Part shown: in pieces, positions 53,477 to 63,783 of the stretch
Layout of the letters: each line of letters opens with the position of its first letter
Position numbering within the stretch: the first letter of the stretch is position 1
From: Sphingomonas changnyeongensis
GTDB taxonomy: Bacteria > Pseudomonadota > Alphaproteobacteria > Sphingomonadales > Sphingomonadaceae
Assembly (NCBI RefSeq): GCF_009913435.1
Contig: NZ_CP047895.1
Coordinates: forward strand, 371,001-435,000
DNA length: 64,000 nucleotides
Direction: 5' to 3'
Translations under genes and position numbers: made by a program
Notes under the pieces: model-generated
What the model was told of the DNA's origin: nothing
Databases searched by the model: none
What the model saw: the letters and a program-made list of their open reading frames with translations, nothing else

Positions 53477-54555
53477 TCAGCCGTCGAGATTGGCGAGCCG
53501 CGCCGCCTGATCCTCGGCGATCAGCGCGTCGACCAGCTCGTCAAGCTGCCCCTCCAGAATCTCGGGGAGCCGGTGCAGCGTCAGGTTGATCCGATGGTCG
53601 GTCACCCGGCCCTGCGGGAAGTTGTAGGTGCGGATCCGCTCCGACCGGTCGCCCGAGCCGACCATCGACCGGCGCGCGCCGGCGCGTTCATTGGCCAGCC
53701 GCTCGCGCTCCAGCTCATAGAGCCGGGTGCGCAGCACCTTCATCGCCTTGGCGCGGTTCTTGTGCTGCGAGCGTTCGTCCTGCTGGATGACGACCAGCCC
53801 GGTCGGCAAATGGGTGATGCGCACCGCCGAATCGGTGGTGTTGACGTGCTGTCCCCCGCGCCTGACGAGCGATAGATGTCGATCCGCAGATCCTTGTCGT
53901 CGATCTGCACATCGACATCCTCGGCCTCGGGCAGCACGGCGACCGTCGCGGCAGAGGTGTGGATGCGCCCGCCGCTCTCGGTCGCGGGCACGCGCTGCAC
54001 GCGGTGGACGCCGCTTTCATATTTCAGCCGCGCGAACACGCCCTGCCCCGCCACGCTGGCGATCACTTCCTTGTAGCCGCCGATATCGGACGCGCTGGCG
54101 GAGATGATCTCGACCCGCCAGCCGCGCTGGTCGGCATAGCGCTGATACATGCGCAGCAGATCGCCGGCGAACAGCGCCGCCTCGTCGCCGCCGGTGCCGG
54201 CGCGGATTTCGAGCATCGCCGCGCGCTCGTCGGCGGCGTCGCGCGGCAGCAGCCGGATCGCCAGCTCGCGCTCGGCATCGGGCAGGCGCGCGCGCAGCAG
54301 CGCCAGCTCGTCACCGGCCAGTTCGCGCATCTCGACCTCGGCCGCCGGATCGTCGATCAGCGCGGCAAGCGTCGCCAGCTCGTCACGCAGCTGGCGCACC
54401 ATGCCCGCCGCCTCAGCAACCGGCTCCAGCTCGGCATATTCCTTGGACGTCTGGACGAACCGCTCGGGCGGCAGGTCGCCGGTCGCCATCAGCGCCTGCA
54501 ACTCATCCCGCCGCGCCTCGATCGCAGCGATCCGCTCGGCGGAAATGCGGGTCAT
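53477..54555 (-). CDS. prfA: Peptide chain release factor 1 (one-base frameshift)
   Basis: About 359 residues after correction, standard RF1 size. Helical N-domain, tRNA-mimic region with [27 protein letters not shown], the PxT-like stop-codon segment [25 protein letters not shown], and the GGQ loop [29 protein letters not shown]. The frame is lost exactly inside GAGGQ: the run CCCCC at 53853-53857 needs one more C. RF1 is essential, so a consensus error is the best explanation. Its start overlaps hisS by 4 bp, and prmC follows. Confidence 0.93.
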
Positions 54556-55853
54556 TCGGCCTTCGGAGCCTCGGCAGCAGGCCCAGTGGTCAAGGCGTTA
54601 TATGGCGCAGGCAGATCTGCTAGAACGTTCTTATAGAGGATGCTGCCGTCGGTTCGGTCGCCATGGACGGCGGTGAGGTGCAGCCGGTCAGATGCCGTCG
54701 TCGGGCGAACGTACAGGACCGCTTGCACACCCTTTTTCTTGGCAGCTTCCAGCCGCTTCTTGGCATTCCCGCGATACGCCATTTCGATCTCCCATCCTGC
54801 GCGCCGCAGATGGGCGGCAATGGAGATCGCTTCGCCCTCGACGTTCGGATCGTCTGGAATCACCGCAAGAAAACGGGATCGATCGACCACCGGCGCGTCG
54901 ATCAGCATCGCCAGCCGTTCGATCCCCGCCGCCCAGCCGACAGCCGGGGTCGCGGGACCGCCCAGCGCCTCGATCAGCCCGTCATAACGGCCGCCGCCCA
55001 GCACCGTGCCCTGCGCGCCCAGCCGGTCGGTCACGAACTCGAACGCCGTGTGGCGGTAATAATCGAGCCCGCGCACCAGCCTGGCATTGCGCGTCCAGGC
55101 GACGCCGGCGGCGTCCAGCCCACGCGTCACCGCCTCGAAAAACTGCCCGGCCTCGACCGACAGATAATCGTCGATCACCGGCGCGGCATCGGCGAGCGCG
55201 CGGTCGCGCGGGTCCTTGGAATCAAGGATGCGCAGCGGATTGCGGTCGAGCCGGTCGCGGCTGTCCTCCGACAGCGCATCGCGGTGGGCATCGAAATGGG
55301 CGATCAGCGCCGCACGCCACGCATCGCGGCTGGCGGCATCGCCCAGCGTGTTGAGCTGCAGCGTCACCCCTTCGGCCACGCCCAGCGCATGGAGCAGCTG
55401 GTCGGCCATCGTCAGGATCTCGACATCGGCGGCCGGCTCAGCGGCGCCGATCACCTCGGCGTCGATCTGGTGAAACTGGCGGAACCGGCCCTTTTGCGGG
55501 CGTTCATAGCGGAACAGCGGGCCATGGGTGACGAGCTTGAGCGGCGCATATTGCTGCCACCCCTCGGTCAGATAGGCGCGCGCGATGCCCGCGGTGAACT
55601 CGGGCCGGAGCGTCAGCGAATCGCCGCCCCGGTCGAGAAAGCTGTACATTTCCTTGGACACGACATCGGTGGTCTCGCCCAGCGAGCGGGCGAACACGGC
55701 GGTCGCCTCGAACACCGGCACCTCGACGCGCTGGAACGCGAACAGCCGGCGCACCGCCTCGAACGTGTCGACCACTTTCTGGAACCGGGCCTGGGTTTCG
55801 CCCAGCATGTCCTGCGTGCCCCGGATCGGCCGGGGCGTTTCGATTTTCGCCAT
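54552..55853 (-). CDS. hisS: Histidine-tRNA ligase
   Basis: 433 residues. Class II motifs: [15 protein letters not shown] and [24 protein letters not shown] (motif 2), HisA-like [16 protein letters not shown], and motif 3 [15 protein letters not shown]; anticodon domain at the C-terminus ([32 protein letters not shown]). It charges tRNA-His. First gene of the hisS-prfA-prmC operon; overlaps prfA by 4 bp. Confidence 0.96.
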   Translation of the reverse strand: MAKIETPRPIRGTQDMLGETQARFQKVVDTFEAVRRLFAFQRVEVPVFEATAVFARSLGETTDVVSKEMYSFLDRGGDSLTLRPEFTAGIARAYLTEGWQQYAPLKLVTHGPLFRYERPQKGRFRQFHQIDAEVIGAAEPAADVEILTMADQLLHALGVAEGVTLQLNTLGDAASRDAWRAALIAHFDAHRDALSEDSRDRLDRNPLRILDSKDPRDRALADAAPVIDDYLSVEAGQFFEAVTRGLDAAGVAWTRNARLVRGLDYYRHTAFEFVTDRLGAQGTVLGGGRYDGLIEALGGPATPAVGWAAGIERLAMLIDAPVVDRSRFLAVIPDDPNVEGEAISIAAHLRRAGWEIEMAYRGNAKKRLEAAKKKGVQAVLYVRPTTASDRLHLTAVHGDRTDGSILYKNVLADLPAPYNALTTGPAAEAPKAE

Positions 55854-55864
55854 GGCCCGCTCTC

Positions 55865-55899
55865 TAGAGCCTGATCGGTTGAGGTGGAAGCGCTATGCG
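55865..55899. repeat. 35-bp dispersed repeat, copy 2
   Basis: TAGAGCCTGATCGGTTGAGG followed by TGGAAGCGCTATGCG, 31/35 identical to 23253-23287. It lies just upstream of hisS and could affect its promoter. Confidence 0.7.
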
Positions 55900-55999
55900 C
55901 GGTCGCGGGGCGCGTCGATCAGCCTCGCTCCGCTGCGCTCGGGGCGGCCCATGCGGATCGGGGCTTTGCGGCGTGGGACGAAGGGGTTAGCGATGGCGC

Positions 56000-57958
56000 A
56001 TGACCAAGATGCTGACTGCCCTCCTCCTCGGCACCGCGCCGCTTTCCGCCGCCACAGCGCTCCACACCCCGCTGGCCGCCCCTCACGCCGACGGCGCGGG
56101 CGCGCCGGGCAACAGCCAGCCTGCGGCCTTTGCCATGGACCAGCGCCTGCCCCAGCCGCGCGACATCGCCTATCCGGGCACGATCCGGCTGGACGTGGAC
56201 GCGACCGACACGGCGCGCGGCATCTTCCGCGTGCGCGAGCGGATTCCGGTCGCCGCCCCCGGCCCGATGACGCTGCTGTTCCCCAAATGGCTGCAGGGCA
56301 ATCACGCCCCGCGCGGCGAGATCGAAAAGCTGGCCGGCCTGACCATCCGGGCGCGCGGCCGCGAGCTCGCATGGCGGCGCGATCCGTTCGACGCCTATGC
56401 CTTTCATGTCGATGTGCCAACGGGGGTCGAGGCGCTGGAGCTGAGCTTTGAGTTCCTGTCCGCAACCGCGCCGGGCCAGGGGCGGATCGTCGTCACGCCC
56501 GACATGCTGAACCTGCAGTTCAACTCCGTCTCGCTCTATCCGGCGGGCTATTATGCGCGCCGCATCCCCGTGGAGGCGCGGGTGACCTATCCGGCCGGGT
56601 GGACGGCGGCATCGGGCCTGCCGGCGACGGTCGACGGGCAGGTCTATCGCTATCAGCGCACCGATTACGAGACGCTGCTCGATTCGCCGGTGTTTGCCGG
56701 GCGGCATTTCCGCGCCGAACAGCTGGCCCCGGACGTGCGGCTGAACATGGTCGCCGATTCCGCCAGCGACCTGGCCGCCGCGACGCCCGAACAGATCGAC
56801 GCGCATCGCCGGCTGGTCGATCAGGCGATCAAGCTGTTCGGCGCGCGCCATTACGACCGGTACGAGTTTCTGCTCGCGCTGACCGACCAGATGGGCGGGA
56901 TCGGCCTTGAACATCATCGCAGCTCGGAAAATGGCGTCGATCCCGATTATTTCCGCAAATGGAATGACGGGCCGGGCCGGCGCAACCTGCTGCCGCACGA
57001 GTTCGCGCACAGCTGGAACGGCAAATATCGCCGCCCCAAGGGGCTGTGGGTGCCCGATCACAACACCCCGACCCGCAACAGCCTGCTCTGGGTCTATGAA
57101 GGCCAGACCCAGTTCTGGGGCTATGTGCTGGGTGCGCGGTCGGGGCTGTTCACGAAGCAGGAGACGCTCGATGCCTTCGCCGCCATCGCCGCCGGGCTGG
57201 ACCAGCGCCCGGCGCGCAGCTGGCGGCATCTGGAAGACACCACCTATGATCCGGTGATCTCCGCGCGGCGGCCCAAGGGCTGGACCAGCTGGCAGCGGTC
57301 CGAGGATTATTACAGCGAGGGGATGCTGATCTGGCTGGAGGCCGATGCGCTGCTGCGCCGGCTGACCGGCGACGCGCGCGGGATGGACGATTTCGCCCGG
57401 GCGTTCTTTGGCGGCCGCGACCGCGACTGGGGCGTCGTCACCTATGATCTGGACGACATCGTCCAGACGCTTGGCCAGCTCGCCCCCTATGACTGGGCGG
57501 GCTTCCTGAAAGCGCGCCAGTTCGAACATGCCAAGGGCGCGCCGCTCGCCGGGCTGACCGAGAGCGGCTATCAGCTGGTCTATACCGACGAGCCGACCGC
57601 CTATTGGCGCGACGTTGAAAAGCGCAGCGGCACCATCGATCTGAGCTTTTCCGGCGGGCTGAGCGTCGACAAGGACAAGAAGATCGCCGGAATCGTCTGG
57701 GACAGCCCCGCCTTCAAGGCCGGGCTGACCGTCGGCACCGAGATCGTCGCGGTGGGCGACCGGCCCTATGCGCCCGAACTGCTCAAGGACGCCATCGCCG
57801 CCGCGGCGCGCGCGAAGCTGCCCATTCCGCTCACCATCCGCCGCTTCGGCCGGTTCGAACAGCTAAGCCTCGACTGGACGGGCGGGCTGCGCTACCCGCG
57901 CCTCGCGAAGACTGGCCCCGCAGAGGGGCCGCTCGACAGGCTGCTCGCCCCCAGGTGA
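56000..57958 (+). CDS. M61 family glycyl aminopeptidase with PDZ domain
   Basis: 652 residues. A signal peptide (LTALLLGTAPLSAATA) and an N-terminal beta domain precede the gluzincin motif LLPHEFAHSWNGKYRRPKGLWVP (HExxH) and the third ligand Glu in LLWVYEGQTQFWGYVL. A C-terminal PDZ-like segment is seen at KIAGIVWDSPAFKAGLTVGTEIVAVGDRPY. M61 peptidases of this type remove glycine-rich N-terminal residues in the periplasm. ATG 56000 starts the leader. Divergent from hisS. Confidence 0.9.
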   Translation: MTKMLTALLLGTAPLSAATALHTPLAAPHADGAGAPGNSQPAAFAMDQRLPQPRDIAYPGTIRLDVDATDTARGIFRVRERIPVAAPGPMTLLFPKWLQGNHAPRGEIEKLAGLTIRARGRELAWRRDPFDAYAFHVDVPTGVEALELSFEFLSATAPGQGRIVVTPDMLNLQFNSVSLYPAGYYARRIPVEARVTYPAGWTAASGLPATVDGQVYRYQRTDYETLLDSPVFAGRHFRAEQLAPDVRLNMVADSASDLAAATPEQIDAHRRLVDQAIKLFGARHYDRYEFLLALTDQMGGIGLEHHRSSENGVDPDYFRKWNDGPGRRNLLPHEFAHSWNGKYRRPKGLWVPDHNTPTRNSLLWVYEGQTQFWGYVLGARSGLFTKQETLDAFAAIAAGLDQRPARSWRHLEDTTYDPVISARRPKGWTSWQRSEDYYSEGMLIWLEADALLRRLTGDARGMDDFARAFFGGRDRDWGVVTYDLDDIVQTLGQLAPYDWAGFLKARQFEHAKGAPLAGLTESGYQLVYTDEPTAYWRDVEKRSGTIDLSFSGGLSVDKDKKIAGIVWDSPAFKAGLTVGTEIVAVGDRPYAPELLKDAIAAAARAKLPIPLTIRRFGRFEQLSLDWTGGLRYPRLAKTGPAEGPLDRLLAPR

Positions 57959-58029
57959 GCCGATTGACAGCATAGCTTCGCCGCCCGCCGCGCCGACCCG
58001 CGCGGCGGGCGGCGGCCATGGAGACTGGG

Positions 58030-58575
58030 ATGAACATCGAACTGATTCCGGTGGGCAAGGATCCGCCCCACAACCTCAACGTCGTGATCGAAGTGCCGGT
58101 GGGCGGCGAGCCGGTGAAATATGAGTTCGACAAGAAGTCGGGCGCATTGTTCGTCGACCGCATCCTGCACACGCCGATGCGCTATCCGGCCAATTACGGC
58201 TTTGTGCCCGGCACGCTGTCGCCCGATGGCGACCCGCTCGACGCGCTGGTCGTCGCGCGCTCGCCCTTCATTCCGGGCTGCGTGGTGCGGGTGCGGCCGA
58301 TCGCGGTGCTGATGCTGGAAGACGAAGCCGGCGGCGATGAAAAGCTGCTGACCGTGCCGGTCGACCAGACCTTCCCTTATTATTCAAACGTCGAGGAACA
58401 TCACGACCTGCCCGAGATCGTGATGAAGCAGATCGAGCATTTCTTCACCCATTACAAGGACTTGGAGTCCGAGAAATGGGTGCGCGTCGGCCATTGGGAA
58501 AATGCCGAATATGCGCGCAAGATCGTGGTCGAGGCGATCGAACGCGCACAGGCGGCCAAGGCCGGCGCGGCCTGA
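58030..58575 (+). CDS. ppa: Inorganic pyrophosphatase
   Basis: 181 residues. ELIPVGKDPPHNLNVVIEVPVGG, YEFDKKSGALFVDRIL, MRYPANYGFVPGTLSPDGDPLDALVVAR (with the DxDPxD metal-binding box) and LLTVPVDQTFPYY, EKWVRVGHWEN fit the family I enzyme. It hydrolyses pyrophosphate to drive biosynthesis. ATG 58030 follows GGAGACTGGG. Confidence 0.96.
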   Translation: MNIELIPVGKDPPHNLNVVIEVPVGGEPVKYEFDKKSGALFVDRILHTPMRYPANYGFVPGTLSPDGDPLDALVVARSPFIPGCVVRVRPIAVLMLEDEAGGDEKLLTVPVDQTFPYYSNVEEHHDLPEIVMKQIEHFFTHYKDLESEKWVRVGHWENAEYARKIVVEAIERAQAAKAGAA

Positions 58576-58604
58576 CCGGCCGGGCCTCCGCCCGCTGACA
58601 CGAA

Positions 58605-58638
58605 AAAAGGGCCTCTCCCCGGCGGGAGAGGCCCTTTT
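58605..58638. terminator. Bidirectional intrinsic terminator
   Basis: Perfect 15-bp stem AAAAGGGCCTCTCCC / GGGAGAGGCCCTTTT (58605-58619, 58624-58638), loop CGGC. It ends in TTTT rightward and TTTTTT leftward, between the convergent ppa and SDR genes. Confidence 0.92.
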
Positions 58639-58658
58639 CCTGTGCCGGATCGTGCCGG

Positions 58659-59441
<783 letters not shown>

Positions 59442-59540
59442 GCTGCTCCTCTCTCTTTTGTTCAGCGCCCGGAGCCACTCCGGGGTTCGGGGATGGAAAG
59501 CGGCCCCGGCTGCGTCATGCCGCGCCGGGGCCGGATGCGG

Positions 59541-60710
59541 TCAGAGCCGCTCGATGATGGTGACGTTGGCGAGGCCGCCGCCTTCGCACATCGTCTGCAG
59601 GCCGTAGCGGCCCTTGTGGCGGCGCAGCGCATGCACGAGCGTCGCCATCAGCTTCGCCCCCGACGCGCCGAGCGGATGACCGAGCGAGATCGCGCCGCCA
59701 TGGACGTTGAGCTTGGCCGGATCGCCGCCGACATGCTTGAGCCAGGCGAGCGGCACCGGCGCGAACGCCTCGTTCACCTCGTAAAGATCGATGTCGTCGA
59801 TCTTCAGCCCCGCGCGCTTCAGCGCCCTGTCGGTCGCAAACAGCGGCTCTTCGAGCATGATGACCGGATCGCCGCCGGTGACGGTGACATTGTGGATGCG
59901 CGCGAGCGGCGTCAGGCCATGGTCCTTGAGCGCCTGTTCCGACACGATCATCACCCCCGACGCGCCGTCGCAGATCTGCGACGCGTTGGCGGCGGAAATC
60001 ATGCCGCCTTCGGCCAGCAGCTTGACCGACTGGATGCCCTCGAACGTGGCGTCATGGCGGATGCCTTCATCGGTGCGGTGCAGCTCGGTGCCCTCGGGCG
60101 TTTCGATTTCGAGTGCCACGATCTCGTCGGCAAAGGCGCCGGCCGCGGTCGCCGCCGCTGCCCGGCGATGGCTTTCGAGCGCGAACTGGTCGAGCTGGTC
60201 GCGGGTGAAGCCATGCTTGCGGGCAAGCATCTCGGCGCCCATGAACTGGCTGAACTGGATGCCCGGATAACGGGCCTCCTGGCGCGGGCTCTTCGCCTTG
60301 CCAAGGCCCGCCTGCGCGAACAGCGCGCCCGTCGAGCCCATCGGCACGCGGGTCATCGATTCGACGCCGGCCGCGATCACCACATCCTGGGTGCCCGACA
60401 GCACGGCCTGGGCGGCGAACTGGATCGACTGCTGCGACGAACCGCACTGGCGGTCGATGGTGACGGCCGGGATGCTTTCGGGCAGCTTCGACGCCAGCAC
60501 CGCGCCGCGCCCGACCTGGAAGCTCTGCTCGCCCCCCTGACTGACACAGCCCATGATCACATCGTCGATCGCCCTGGGGTCGATCCCCGTGCGGTCGACC
60601 AGGCTGTTGAGCACTTCACCCGCCATGTCGGCCGGATGCCAGCCCGCAAGCTTGCCACCACGTTTGCCGCCGGCGGTGCGGACCGCCTGAACGATATAGG
60701 CTTCTGCCAT
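59541..60710 (-). CDS. Acetyl-CoA acyltransferase (thiolase)
   Basis: 389 residues. Catalytic Cys in DRQCGSSQQSIQFAAQ, His in VHGGAISLGHPLGASGAKL, and the second Cys in QTMCEGGGLANVTII: the standard thiolase triad. ATG 60710 (MAEAYIVQAVRTAGGKRGG) begins the conserved N-terminus. It cleaves 3-ketoacyl-CoA with CoA or runs in reverse. The length and sequence are of the biosynthetic-like/FadA group; precise chain length unknown. Divergent from the nitroreductase gene, with the ACGT repeat in between. Confidence 0.92.
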   Translation of the reverse strand: MAEAYIVQAVRTAGGKRGGKLAGWHPADMAGEVLNSLVDRTGIDPRAIDDVIMGCVSQGGEQSFQVGRGAVLASKLPESIPAVTIDRQCGSSQQSIQFAAQAVLSGTQDVVIAAGVESMTRVPMGSTGALFAQAGLGKAKSPRQEARYPGIQFSQFMGAEMLARKHGFTRDQLDQFALESHRRAAAATAAGAFADEIVALEIETPEGTELHRTDEGIRHDATFEGIQSVKLLAEGGMISAANASQICDGASGVMIVSEQALKDHGLTPLARIHNVTVTGGDPVIMLEEPLFATDRALKRAGLKIDDIDLYEVNEAFAPVPLAWLKHVGGDPAKLNVHGGAISLGHPLGASGAKLMATLVHALRRHKGRYGLQTMCEGGGLANVTIIERL

Positions 60711-60776
60711 CGCTTCCTCTCCCGTTTTCGGTTTCGTCATCAACTCTTGCCGATCCGCTCGCGCCCGGCAAGAATA

Positions 60777-60795
60777 AAGTGACGTTTACGTGAGG
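60777..60795. promoter_or_regulatory. Candidate operator with tandem ACGT
   Basis: The sequence AAGTGACGTTTACGTGAGG between divergent thiolase and nitroreductase genes contains ACGT-TT-ACGT (60782-60791). It resembles the ACGT-repeat sites I associate with regulators of branched-chain acyl-CoA degradation such as LiuR. Only one copy noted; it overlaps the nitroreductase leader. Confidence 0.35.
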
Positions 60796-60807
60796 GGAAA
60801 AGGTGAC

Positions 60808-61479
60808 ATGACCATGACAGTCAGCGCGGCACTTGCCGCGCGCCGCTCGGTGCGGGGATTTCTCGACCGGCCGGTCGATCCGGAGCTGATCCGCGATCTG
60901 GTCGGGCGCGCGGCGCGGGCGCCCTCGGGCGGCAACCTGCAGCCCTGGCATATCGACGTGGTCGGCGGCGCGGCGCTGGAAGGGTTCAAGCGCGAAATGG
61001 CCGCGCAGATCATGGCCGGGCACAGCGAGACCCCGGCCTATGACATCTATCCCCCCGAGCTGAAGGAGCCTTACCGGTCGCGGCGCTTCGCGGTCGGCGA
61101 GGCGCTTTACCAGCGCCTCGGCATCCCGCGCGAGGACAAGGCGGCGCGGCGCATGTGGTTTGCGCGCAATTTCGCCTTTTTCGGCGCGCCGGTGGCGCTG
61201 TTCTGCACGGTCGACCGGCAGATGGGCCCGCCGCAGTGGAGCGACCTGGGCATGTATCTGCAAAGCCTGATGCTGCTGCTGGTCGAAGCCGGCCTGGCAA
61301 GCTGCCCGCAGGAATGCTGGGCGGTTTATCCCGACAGCGTGACGCGGTTCCTGGGCACGCCGCCCGAGCGGATGCTGTTTTGCGGGATGGCGATCGGCTA
61401 TGAGGCCGCGGACGAGCCGGCCAATGCGCTGCGCGCCGACCGTGCACCGCTGGACGAATGGGCGCATTTTCGTTTCTGA
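60808..61479 (+). CDS. Nitroreductase family protein
   Basis: 223 residues. FMN-binding N-terminus ALAARRSVRGFLDRPVDPELIRDLV, RAARAPSGGNLQPWHIDVV, the central WSDLGMYLQSLMLLLVEAGLASCPQECW and PERMLFCGMAIGYEAADEPAN. This is the NfnB/oxygen-insensitive nitroreductase fold, with NAD(P)H and FMN. Natural substrate unclear. The ATG at 60808 follows AGGTGAC. Divergent from the thiolase gene. Confidence 0.88.
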   Translation: MTMTVSAALAARRSVRGFLDRPVDPELIRDLVGRAARAPSGGNLQPWHIDVVGGAALEGFKREMAAQIMAGHSETPAYDIYPPELKEPYRSRRFAVGEALYQRLGIPREDKAARRMWFARNFAFFGAPVALFCTVDRQMGPPQWSDLGMYLQSLMLLLVEAGLASCPQECWAVYPDSVTRFLGTPPERMLFCGMAIGYEAADEPANALRADRAPLDEWAHFRF

Positions 61480-61691
61480 CCGGGTGGATCATGTCGGGGG
61501 CGGCACGCGCCGTCCCGGCCTGTGCCCACGGCGCCGTCGTCGCCTGACGCGGTGAGGCCGGGGCTGGCGCCCCCGCATCGTGGCCACGCGTTTCCGGCGC
61601 GGATCCGCCAGCGTGTTTCTGGGCCAGCACGGCTTGGGGCCAGCCCGGTTTTGAGAATGTGCGGCAACGGATTGGCCGCTATCCCGACAGG

Positions 61692-62810
61692 ATGATCATC
61701 GGCCAGCTCGACCTCGCAGTCCGCCTCGGCGCCGCGAGCATCTTTCTCCTGCTCGCATTGCTGCTGCTGGGCCATCGGCGGCAGCTGGGGCTGCCACCGC
61801 TTTTGTTTGCGCCGCTGGCGGTGTGCGTCACCGGCTTCGTCCTCGGCAACACGCCGATTTCGGCGCTCCAGCCGGTCGGGCTGGCAAAGGACCTGGCCCA
61901 TGCCGCAAGCGGCTTCACGGTCATTTTTCTGTGGTGGTTTTCGTTGTCCTGCTTCGACAGCCGCTTCAGGCTGAAGGGCGGCGTCCTGATCATGGGATTG
62001 ATCTGGGCGGCCCTTGCCATTTGCGATCGCGGCCTGTTTGGCAAGGCGATCGCGGATGTGGAGCTGTCGCGGTGGCTGGTGCCGCTCGGCTTTGCCATTG
62101 TCGGCCATCTCGTCTGGCGACTTCTTGGCGAGCGCCAGGGCGATCTGATCCAGCAGCGCCATGACGCGCGGATCCTGGTCGCCATCGTGCTGGGCGGGAT
62201 GCTCTTCATCGATCTCGCGGCAGACGCGCTGTTCGGCACCGCCTGGCGGCCGCTCGCTTTCTCGCTGGCCCAGAATGTCATGATCCTGATGTTCGGCCTG
62301 TGGCTGTCAGTGCGCCTGCTCACCGTGCGGGCCGGGGTGCTGAGCTTCGGCGTGGCCGAACCGGCGGCGGTGCCCGGCATGTCGCCGCCGCATGACGCGC
62401 AGGGCGCTGATCAGGAACTGCGCCGCCGATTGTCGGTCCTGATCGACACCGACCATGTCTATCGCGACCCCGAACTGACCTTCGCCCGCTTCGTCGACCT
62501 GATGGGCGCGCCGGAACGGTCCGTCAGGATGCTGGTCAATCAGCAGCTGGGATATGATCATTTCCGCACCTTCCTGAACACCCACAGGGTCAGGGAGGCG
62601 CGTCGCCTGCTTGAGGAGCGGGATGGCGAAGAGAAGCTCATCGCCATTGCGCTGGACAGCGGCTTTGCCTCGCTCGCCAGTTTCAACCGCGCCTTCCGGG
62701 CAATCCAGGGATGCACGCCAAGCGCATACCGGACCGCTGTTCGCCAACATGGCCCGACCGCCCACTATCGGGAACAGCCGGGTTCTGAGGAACGAAAACC
62801 CGCCTTCTGA
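61692..62810 (+). CDS. Membrane-anchored AraC family regulator
   Basis: About 372 residues. The N-terminal 210 residues are hydrophobic with about 6 to 7 TM helices (LAVRLGAASIFLLLALLLLG, LLFAPLAVCVTGFVLG, LVAIVLGGMLFIDLAADALF). The C-terminal AraC DNA-binding domain is YDHFRTFLNTHRVREARRLLEE and LIAIALDSGFASLASFNRAFRAIQGCTPSAYR. Such membrane AraC proteins sense an envelope signal. A GTG at 61659 would add 11 residues. It is followed by a CPBP protease 60 bp away. Confidence 0.85.
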   Translation: MIIGQLDLAVRLGAASIFLLLALLLLGHRRQLGLPPLLFAPLAVCVTGFVLGNTPISALQPVGLAKDLAHAASGFTVIFLWWFSLSCFDSRFRLKGGVLIMGLIWAALAICDRGLFGKAIADVELSRWLVPLGFAIVGHLVWRLLGERQGDLIQQRHDARILVAIVLGGMLFIDLAADALFGTAWRPLAFSLAQNVMILMFGLWLSVRLLTVRAGVLSFGVAEPAAVPGMSPPHDAQGADQELRRRLSVLIDTDHVYRDPELTFARFVDLMGAPERSVRMLVNQQLGYDHFRTFLNTHRVREARRLLEERDGEEKLIAIALDSGFASLASFNRAFRAIQGCTPSAYRTAVRQHGPTAHYREQPGSEERKPAF

Positions 62811-62870
62811 GGAGCCGGATCGGCCCGCACCGTTTAGTTCGGGCGCACACAAGGCGGGAAAGGCAGGCGT

Positions 62871-63584
62871 GTGAACGGATTGATCGGACTGGCGGGAACC
62901 CTGGCGGTTCTGCTGCTGCTGGGAACAATGCTGGGTTGTGCGGATCGCCGCAATTTCGCGCCACGGTGGCTGATCATCGCTGCGCTGATGGTGGCGTTCA
63001 ATGACGCGCTTCTGACCCGGTGCTACGGCCTGGTGCCCGACCTGATCGGTGGCGAATGGAACTGGCAGGGCAAGCTTGCCGCGCTGCTGGCGACCATCGC
63101 GATTGCGGGCCTGCCGGCGCTGGGCTTTCGCCGGGCCGGTTTCACCTTGTCCCACGAACCGGGCAGCATGACCGCCGCGCTGCCGGTCGCCGCCATCTAC
63201 TGCGCGTTCTTCATGGTGATCGCCATGGCGTTCCCGGCAGACCGGCCCAATGCGGAGCATATCGCGTTCCAGCTGACCATGCCCGGGTTGGAAGAGGAGC
63301 CGTTCTACCGCGGCATCCTGCTTCTCGCCCTCGATCAGGCGTTCAGGGGCCGGAAGCGGGTGTTCGGCGTCGACTGGGGCTGGGGCGCGGTGCTGTCATG
63401 CGTGCTGTTCGGCATGGCGCATGCCTTCGGCTATTCGAGCGGCGGCTTTTCCCTCGATCCCGTCACCATGGCGCTGACCGGCATTCCGTCGCTGATCGCG
63501 ATCTGGCTGCGCCTGCGGACGGGAAGCCTGCTCCTCCCGATTGCGCTGCACAACTTCGGCAACGCGTTTTCGTTGCTTGTCTAG
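62871..63584 (+). CDS. CPBP family intramembrane glutamic endopeptidase
   Basis: 237 residues from a GTG, with about 7 TM helices. Motif 1 LEEEPFYRGILLLALDQ (EExxxR), motif 2 VLFGMAHAFGYSS (FxxxH), motif 3 IALHNFGNAFSLL (HNxxN). These residues form the active site of the CAAX-protease and bacteriocin-processing (Abi) family. Co-directional with the AraC regulator, so possible joint action on a peptide or membrane protein; not shown. No terminator is evident in 63585-63783. Confidence 0.86.
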   Translation: MNGLIGLAGTLAVLLLLGTMLGCADRRNFAPRWLIIAALMVAFNDALLTRCYGLVPDLIGGEWNWQGKLAALLATIAIAGLPALGFRRAGFTLSHEPGSMTAALPVAAIYCAFFMVIAMAFPADRPNAEHIAFQLTMPGLEEEPFYRGILLLALDQAFRGRKRVFGVDWGWGAVLSCVLFGMAHAFGYSSGGFSLDPVTMALTGIPSLIAIWLRLRTGSLLLPIALHNFGNAFSLLV

Positions 63585-63783
63585 CAACGAAGGCCGGGTT
63601 GGCGGTCATGGTCGAGAGTCGATCGTGAGCATGGGGCGAAGACGGGGCGATGTGAAGCGCCAGTGCCGACCGCCGGGTCAGGTATTGCCTCGGGCCTCGT
63701 CGATTTTGCCGATCCATCCGGTGAGCCCGCACGGTCGTTGGCGTGGGCCTTGGCGTGCGCTTGCGATGGGCCTTTGCTGACCC

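Noticed and set aside
53477..54555. Programmed frameshifting in prfA
   Set aside because: Programmed frameshifting is known for prfB and needs an internal Shine-Dalgarno and UGA; neither is seen. A missing base in a G run is simpler.
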